In this document: positions 7,302 through 11,170 of the stretch, one piece after another
Position numbering within the stretch: the first letter of the stretch is position 1
Layout of the letters: each line of letters begins with the position of its first letter
Origin: JAJZQH01 sp041658465
Lineage (GTDB): Bacteria > UBA10199 > 2-02-FULL-44-16 > JAAZCA01
DNA: 11,170 bases
Direction of reading: 5' to 3'
NCBI GenBank assembly: GCA_041658465.1
Contig: JBBAAC010000069.1
Location: 1-11,170, forward strand
Notes under the pieces: generated by a model
Told to the model about the DNA's origin: nothing
The model's input: only the letters and a program-made list of their open reading frames with translations
Databases searched by the model: none
Program-made: the position numbers and the translations under genes

Positions 7302-8984
7302 CTACTGATTCTTATAACCTTCAACGTGCACGTCGCTCACCGCGCGGCCGGATGGATCGACCATCTTCTGGAACGACTCATCCCACTTGAGCGCGGTCGG
7401 CGTGCTGCACGCCACGCTGCGCTCGTACGGTACGCAATCGACCGCGCTTGCGTCAGGGAAGTGGTGCTCGAACATGCTGCGGTACAGATAAGCTTCCTTG
7501 GTCTCAGGCGTCTTCACCGGGAACCGGTCCGCGGCCTTTCTCAGCATGTCGTCGGTAATCTCGTTTTCCGCATGCGCCTTGAGCGAGTTGATCCAGGAGT
7601 ATCCGACGCCGTCGGAGAACTGCTCCTTCTGGCGCCAGAGTATCTCATCCGGTATGTAGCCCTCGAATGCCTTTCGCAGGATGTATTTTTCCATGCGCTC
7701 GGGTCTGTGGATCATTTTTTCTGCGGGATCTATCATCATCGCTACATCCAGGAATTCGCGATCCAGAAACGGCACGCGCGCCTCGACGCCCCACGCGGCA
7801 GTGGCCTTATTCGCCCGGAGGCAGTCATACTGGTGGAGCTTCTGCACCTTTCGCACGGTCTCCTCGTGGAACTCGCGGGCGTTCGGGGCCTTGTGAAAAT
7901 AGAGATACCCGCCGAAGACCTCGTCAGCTCCCTCTCCGGAGAGGATCATCTTGATGCCCATGGCCCTGATCTTGCGGGTCATGAGGTACATCGGGGTTGC
8001 CGCCCTGATCGTCGTGATGTCAAAGGTCTCCAGGTGGTATATCACGTCCGAGAGCGCATCGAGCCCTTCCTGCACGGTGAAAAGGATCTCGTGATGGATT
8101 GCGCCGATGTGATCGGCCACCTTCCGGGCCGCCTTGACGTCCGGCGCCTCCTTGAGTCCCACCGAGAATGAATGTATCTGCGGCCACCACGCCGGGCTCT
8201 TGCCCTCGTTCTCGATACGGCCGCTCTTGAAACGGGACGCGACGGCGGCGACGATGGAGGAGTCCACGCCGCCGGATATGAGCACGCCGTACGGCACGTC
8301 GCACATGAGCTGGCGCCGGACCGCGTCCTCAAACGAATCGCGCAGGCGCGCGAGGTCGAGCGGCTCCGCAGGTATGAAGCCCTGCTCCATCCACTTGGGC
8401 TGGTAGTAACGCCTGAACTGCTTCTCATGGCCCAGGTAATAATGCCCTGGAGGGAATTCCTGTATGCGGTCGCACACGCCTGAGAGGGCCTTGAGCTCGG
8501 ATGAGACATAAAGGCGGCCCTCCGCGTCCCAGCCTACGTAGAGCGGCACCACGCCTATCGGATCGCGCGCGATCAGGTAGGTCTCCTTTGCCGGGTCGTA
8601 CAGCACAAAGGCGAAGATGCCATTCATCATGTCGAGAAAGTCCGGCCCCATCTCGTCGTAGAGATAGAGTATGCATTCGCAATCAGACGCAGTCTGAAAA
8701 TCGTGAGTCTGCTTGAGCCCGGCCCTGAGCTGCTTGTGATTGTAGATCTCGCCGTTCACCGCGAGGACGGTACCCTTCGCGATGTCGTAGAGCGGCTGCG
8801 CGCCGTGCTCGACATCGACGATGGAGAGGCGCTCATGCGCCATTATCGCCCGGTCGTCGGAAAAGATGCCGCTCCAGTCCGGACCGCGATGCCGGATCTT
8901 CTTCACCATCGAGAGGGCGCGCTTTCTCAAAGCCCCCACCTCACTTGGGTCGCTGATATCCAATATCGTCAATATACCGCACAT
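7302..8984 (-). CDS. asnB: asparagine synthetase B (glutamine-hydrolysing)
   Basis: Makes asparagine from aspartate, ATP and glutamine in the cytoplasm. It has 560 residues against 554 in E. coli AsnB, which it resembles along its whole length as far as I can recall that sequence. The class II glutaminase domain begins at C2 (the nucleophile, exposed by Met removal) with HRGPDWSG (32-39), AHERLSIVD, VNGEIYNH (76-83) and SDCE (100-103). The synthetase domain has the PP-loop SGGVDSS (237-243), then ETFDITTIRA (319-328), SGEGADEVFGGY (349-360), WGVEARVPFLD (398-408) and RQKEQFSDGVGYSW. All expected catalytic elements are present. The start is ATG at 8984 with AGGGAG 9 nt upstream. It is transcribed away from the NYN-protein gene. 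A 90-bp gap separates it from the CDF gene on the same strand. I see no attenuator or T-box in its short leader. Confidence 0.97.
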   Translation of the reverse strand: MCGILTILDISDPSEVGALRKRALSMVKKIRHRGPDWSGIFSDDRAIMAHERLSIVDVEHGAQPLYDIAKGTVLAVNGEIYNHKQLRAGLKQTHDFQTASDCECILYLYDEMGPDFLDMMNGIFAFVLYDPAKETYLIARDPIGVVPLYVGWDAEGRLYVSSELKALSGVCDRIQEFPPGHYYLGHEKQFRRYYQPKWMEQGFIPAEPLDLARLRDSFEDAVRRQLMCDVPYGVLISGGVDSSIVAAVASRFKSGRIENEGKSPAWWPQIHSFSVGLKEAPDVKAARKVADHIGAIHHEILFTVQEGLDALSDVIYHLETFDITTIRAATPMYLMTRKIRAMGIKMILSGEGADEVFGGYLYFHKAPNAREFHEETVRKVQKLHQYDCLRANKATAAWGVEARVPFLDREFLDVAMMIDPAEKMIHRPERMEKYILRKAFEGYIPDEILWRQKEQFSDGVGYSWINSLKAHAENEITDDMLRKAADRFPVKTPETKEAYLYRSMFEHHFPDASAVDCVPYERSVACSTPTALKWDESFQKMVDPSGRAVSDVHVEGYKNQ

Positions 8985-9005
8985 GATGGCTTGCTCCCTG
9001 GAGCA

Positions 9006-9033
9006 TGTATAAATATTTTAGAGCCGAAGGCAA
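9006..9033 (-). promoter_or_regulatory. candidate promoter of asnB
   Basis: Minus strand TTGCCT (9033-9028, 4/6) and TATACA (9011-9006, 4/6) are 16 bp apart in a small AT-rich island. A start near 8999 would leave a very short leader, cutting into the AGGGAG site, so the true start may be elsewhere. Confidence 0.3.
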
Positions 9034-9106
9034 GGAAACAAGCAGCCGGCCCCTTGCTCCAAGGTTGCCTCGTCGCGTTAAACCTGATACCGACCTTGGC
9101 CAGACC

Positions 9107-9556
9107 ATGCCTCACATAATCGTGGACGGATACAACATCATCAGGCGAGCGCCCCGCTTTCTCTTCGCTGAACAGGAGGGGCTCGAATCCGGGCGCTACG
9201 CCCTGCTGCTCGAACTTGAGCAGTACTCGGCGCTGTACGGCTACAGAGTCACGGTCGTGTTCGACGGCGGCGGAAGGCCGCCCCATCTCGGCCCATCGGT
9301 GTCACGCTCCGAGAGGTTTGCAGGCATAGACATCATCTTTTCGGATCGCGGCGAATCGGCGGACGAGGCGATCATCCGCCTCATCAAGGAACAAAAGGAA
9401 GAAAGGAAGACCGGCGGACGCGCCTGCGATGACGGCGAGATCGTGATCACGGACGACTTCGACCTGCGGGACGAGGCAATCGAAAACGGTGCGTTCGTGA
9501 AGTTCACGGACGAGCTCCTGGAGGCGATGAAGGAAAAGAGGCGCCTCGCATTCTAA
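9107..9556 (+). CDS. YacP-like NYN-domain (PIN-fold) RNase-type protein
   Basis: 149-residue cytoplasmic protein resembling the NYN/YacP family, small PIN-like metal-dependent nucleases. Bacillus YacP (Rae1) cleaves mRNA at the ribosome; whether this one does is inference. Acidic family positions fall in order: I5-VDGYNII (D7), VVFDG (D53), ESADEAI (D86, E87) and ITDDFD (D116, D117). They could form the metal site. A basic/acidic helical segment (93-104, KEQKEERKTGGR) lies between the last two. The frame extends upstream to 9005, but the ATG at 9107 is chosen because it places the conserved first strand at the N-terminus, as in the family. No good Shine-Dalgarno site precedes it. It stands alone, divergent from asnB, with a GC hairpin about 50 nt downstream. 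Confidence 0.83.
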   Translation: MPHIIVDGYNIIRRAPRFLFAEQEGLESGRYALLLELEQYSALYGYRVTVVFDGGGRPPHLGPSVSRSERFAGIDIIFSDRGESADEAIIRLIKEQKEERKTGGRACDDGEIVITDDFDLRDEAIENGAFVKFTDELLEAMKEKRRLAF

Positions 9557-9603
9557 CGTCTCAACACGCAGACGGATGCGATTCCCGCATCGAGTCCACT
9601 AAG

Positions 9604-9629
9604 CAAGAGGCCCCGAGCGGGGCCCCTTG
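9604..9629 (+). terminator. GC-rich hairpin after the NYN-protein gene
   Basis: CAAG-A-GGCCCC pairs with GGGGCC-C-CTTG around a GAGC loop: 10 pairs with one A-C mismatch. It lies about 48 nt after the stop at 9556 and before the antiporter gene. The bases after it are TTGTTG, not a clean U run, so it may be a weak terminator or an mRNA-stabilising stem. It reads as a stem on either strand. Confidence 0.5.
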
Positions 9630-9654
9630 TTGCAGACAAAATCGGCGATGACGG

Positions 9655-9683
9655 TTGTGCTGGGCCTTCTCTTGTCGTAATAT
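9655..9683 (+). promoter_or_regulatory. candidate promoter of the antiporter gene
   Basis: TTGTGC (9655-9660, 3/6) is 17 bp ahead of TAATAT (9678-9683, 4/6). Transcription would begin only a few bases before the ATG at 9693, which fits the lack of any Shine-Dalgarno site there. Confidence 0.3.
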
Positions 9684-9692
9684 GCCGCGGAC

Positions 9693-10925
9693 ATGCTGAA
9701 CTACGTGCCGGCATTTCCCTTCGCCCTCATGCTCCTCTCGATCGCCTTTCTGCCGCTGGCGGCCCCGCGCTTCTGGGCGAAGAACCGAAACAAGGCAATC
9801 GTTGCAGCCCTCTTCGGCCTGCCCATGTTGATCTGGGGCGGGATCAAGATACCGGATGAGATGCTCACGAGCATCGAGCACTACGCCTCCTTCATCATCC
9901 TGCTCTTCTCGCTCTACGTGATCTCCGGCGGGATATCGCTGCACGGCGACCTGCGCGGAACGCCCCGGAACAACGCTCTGCTCATGCTCGTGGGGGCGGT
10001 GCTCGCAAACGTCATCGGCACCACCGGGGCCAGCATGCTTCTGATCCGCCCCTTCCTGCGCGCCAATCGCCATCGCCGCTGCTGCTGGCACATGCCCGTC
10101 TTCTTCATCATCATCGTGAGCAACTGCGGCGGACTGCTGACGCCGCTGGGCGACCCGCCGCTCTTCCTGGGCTACTTGAGCGGCGTCCCCTTCTTCTGGC
10201 CGATCAGGATGGCTCCCATCTGGGCGGTCACCGTGGGGCTCTCGGTCGCGGCCTTTCTGATCTGGGAACTGATCGCGGTCAGGAACGAGAGCTGTGACGC
10301 CGTCCCGGCTCCGCTGCCGGCCGCCACGAAAGAACCGTTCGCCATCAGGGGTTGGCAGAACATCGTCTTCCTGGCGGTGGTGGTCTCCTCCGTCTTCATG
10401 AAAAGCCCGTGGCGGGAGCTCAACATGCTCGTGGCCACCGCAGGATCGCTGCTCCTGGGACCCAAGGGACCGCGGCGCGATAACCACTTCACCTGGCACC
10501 CGATCGAGGAAGTGGCGATCCTCTTCGCCGGGATCTTCGTCACCATGGCCCCCGCGCTTTCGCTTTTGCACCAGCATGCTGCTGAGTTCGGACTCAGCAA
10601 GCCCTGGCACTTCTTCTGGGTGACCGGCGGGCTCTCCTCCATCCTCGACAACGCGCCGACCTATGCCACGTTCTTCAGCCTCGCGCAGTCAGTATTCGCG
10701 GGCGGCGACGTGGCCGGGATCCCGACGGTCATACTGGAGGCAATCAGCGCGGGCGCGGTCTTCATGGGCGCGAATTCATATATCGGAAACGGGCCCAACT
10801 TCATGGTCAAGGCGATCGCGGATCACCGCGGATTCCACACGCCCTCCTTCTTCGGCTACATGTTCTTCACCGCATTGATCATGATGCCTATCTATCTGCT
10901 GCTCACGCTGCTCTTCTTTCGCTGA
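9693..10925 (+). CDS. CitMHS_2/NhaD-like sodium:proton antiporter
   Basis: 410-residue, strongly hydrophobic inner-membrane protein of the ion transporter (citrate/NhaD) superfamily with about 10-12 helices. Its two inverted halves are recognisable by paired loop motifs. In the first half, N106-VIGTTGASMLLIRP and N144-CGGLLTPLGDPPLFLGYL are seen; in the second, S316-ILDNAPTYATFF and G359-ANSYIGNGPNF. Re-entrant Asn/Gly/Pro loops of this type carry the ion site in the superfamily. The putative function is Na+/H+ exchange for pH and sodium balance. Family members are often annotated as either citrate transporters or antiporters, so the substrate is uncertain. A hydrophilic linker (about 197-220, with VPAPLPAATKEP) separates the halves. 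The ATG at 9693 lacks a ribosome site and begins just before helix 1, so the mRNA may be leaderless. The gene is preceded by a hairpin and followed at once by the broken CDF copy on the other strand. Confidence 0.88.
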   Translation: MLNYVPAFPFALMLLSIAFLPLAAPRFWAKNRNKAIVAALFGLPMLIWGGIKIPDEMLTSIEHYASFIILLFSLYVISGGISLHGDLRGTPRNNALLMLVGAVLANVIGTTGASMLLIRPFLRANRHRRCCWHMPVFFIIIVSNCGGLLTPLGDPPLFLGYLSGVPFFWPIRMAPIWAVTVGLSVAAFLIWELIAVRNESCDAVPAPLPAATKEPFAIRGWQNIVFLAVVVSSVFMKSPWRELNMLVATAGSLLLGPKGPRRDNHFTWHPIEEVAILFAGIFVTMAPALSLLHQHAAEFGLSKPWHFFWVTGGLSSILDNAPTYATFFSLAQSVFAGGDVAGIPTVILEAISAGAVFMGANSYIGNGPNFMVKAIADHRGFHTPSFFGYMFFTALIMMPIYLLLTLLFFR

Positions 10926-11170
10926 ACAAGCGCCTCTGGCACTATAATTTCTGCAAGCCCCGCGCTGGGAAACATCCTTTTTTTTCCTACGGACAAATCT
11001 TGATCGAAGAGCGCGGAGAGGTTCTCGACCTTGCCGTGGCCATAGAGGTGGTGGCCGTCCGCCGGCTTGTCGGAGATGCGAACTGCAAAGAGCGTCATCG
11101 CCGCTGCGACTAGATCGAGCGCCGAGTGCGCGGCCTCGGCGAGGATTCCAAGGCTTCCGGTGAGAAAGCC
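10892..11170 (-). pseudogene. truncated second CDF transporter gene (5' end outside the window)
   Basis: Reading in from the right edge, 56 codons (11170-11003) match residues 36-91 of the complete CDF protein at 6273-7211. Only 5 amino acids change (L37F, K66R, Q74G, P77L, E91D), but there are 32 base differences by hand count (about 81% identity). Most changes are therefore silent, as between two genes both once functional. H50 and D54 equivalents are kept; the family HPYGHGK reads HLYGHGK. At 11002 similarity ends abruptly. The frame continues for 36 unrelated codons, past an A8 run, to a TAG at 10892 inside the 3' end of the antiporter gene. Helices 3-6 and the C-terminal domain are missing, so the product could not transport. 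It could be a decayed gene, a rearrangement scar or an assembly junction. Confidence 0.75.
10926..11002. other. junction DNA between the antiporter gene and the CDF-like fragment
   Basis: 77 bp with no resemblance to the intact CDF gene. It contains TATAAT (10943-10948) with no fitting -35 box and a T8 run (10978-10985). A short AGCGC/GCGCT inverted pair flanks about 30 bp. No insertion-sequence end, target duplication or tRNA is visible that would explain how the CDF copy lost its 3' part. Confidence 0.5.

Noticed and set aside
7326..8171. Plus-strand reading frame of about 281 codons antisense to asnB
   Set aside because: The opposite strand is unmistakable asnB. The antisense product has no recognisable motif and is Arg/His/Leu-rich, as expected of a shadow frame.
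9561..10610. Minus-strand reading frame of about 349 codons across the antiporter gene
   Set aside because: The product is an extreme His/Glu/Asp/Gln/Arg mix without hydrophobic core, as expected opposite a membrane-protein gene.
10938..10954. TGGCAC...TGCA resembling a sigma-54 promoter, and a perfect TATAAT at 10943
   Set aside because: The GG to GC distance is 13 rather than 10 bases, and no -35 box stands at the right distance from TATAAT. No plus-strand gene follows in the window.
6939..11170. The two CDF copies as a recent tandem or transposed duplication
   Set aside because: About 19% base divergence, mostly silent, is too great for a recent copy event. They are older paralogues or separately acquired genes.

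Overview
The window is GC-rich, tightly packed bacterial DNA. Two of its genes carry Sec signal peptides, so the host exports proteins. Its gene content (phosphoketolase with acetate kinase, an AsnB close to the E. coli type, a CitMHS/NhaD-like antiporter, an orphan histidine kinase) suits a Gram-negative, probably uncultured bacterium. The sequence alone does not fix the phylum; a deltaproteobacterial or PVC-like lineage is only a guess.

Layout, left to right. (1) The 3' part of a phosphoketolase gene (xfp, open at the left edge), followed 1 nt later on the same strand by ackA. Together they form a catabolic pair: sugar phosphate to acetyl phosphate, then acetate and ATP. (2) Convergent to ackA is a long minus-strand gene for a soluble, orphan histidine-kinase-like protein. 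An AT-rich 161-bp spacer with good candidate promoters separates it from a divergent plus-strand gene for an exported free-standing Cache-domain protein. (3) Minus strand: a small exported glycine-rich protein whose stop overlaps the Cache gene's stop, then a cation diffusion facilitator (CDF) transporter, then asnB (glutamine-hydrolysing asparagine synthetase). (4) Plus strand, divergent from asnB: a small YacP-type NYN-domain protein, a GC-rich hairpin, and a CitMHS_2/NhaD-like sodium:proton antiporter. (5) At the right edge, minus strand: the start of a second CDF gene. It matches the complete copy closely for 56 codons and then loses all homology, so it looks truncated or is an assembly junction.

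Most genes are ordinary housekeeping or transport functions. The least ordinary parts are the divergent kinase/Cache pair with no response regulator in view, and the broken CDF paralogue. I saw no rRNA, tRNA, CRISPR array, transposase or phage gene. All assignments come from reading motifs by eye; no database search was run.
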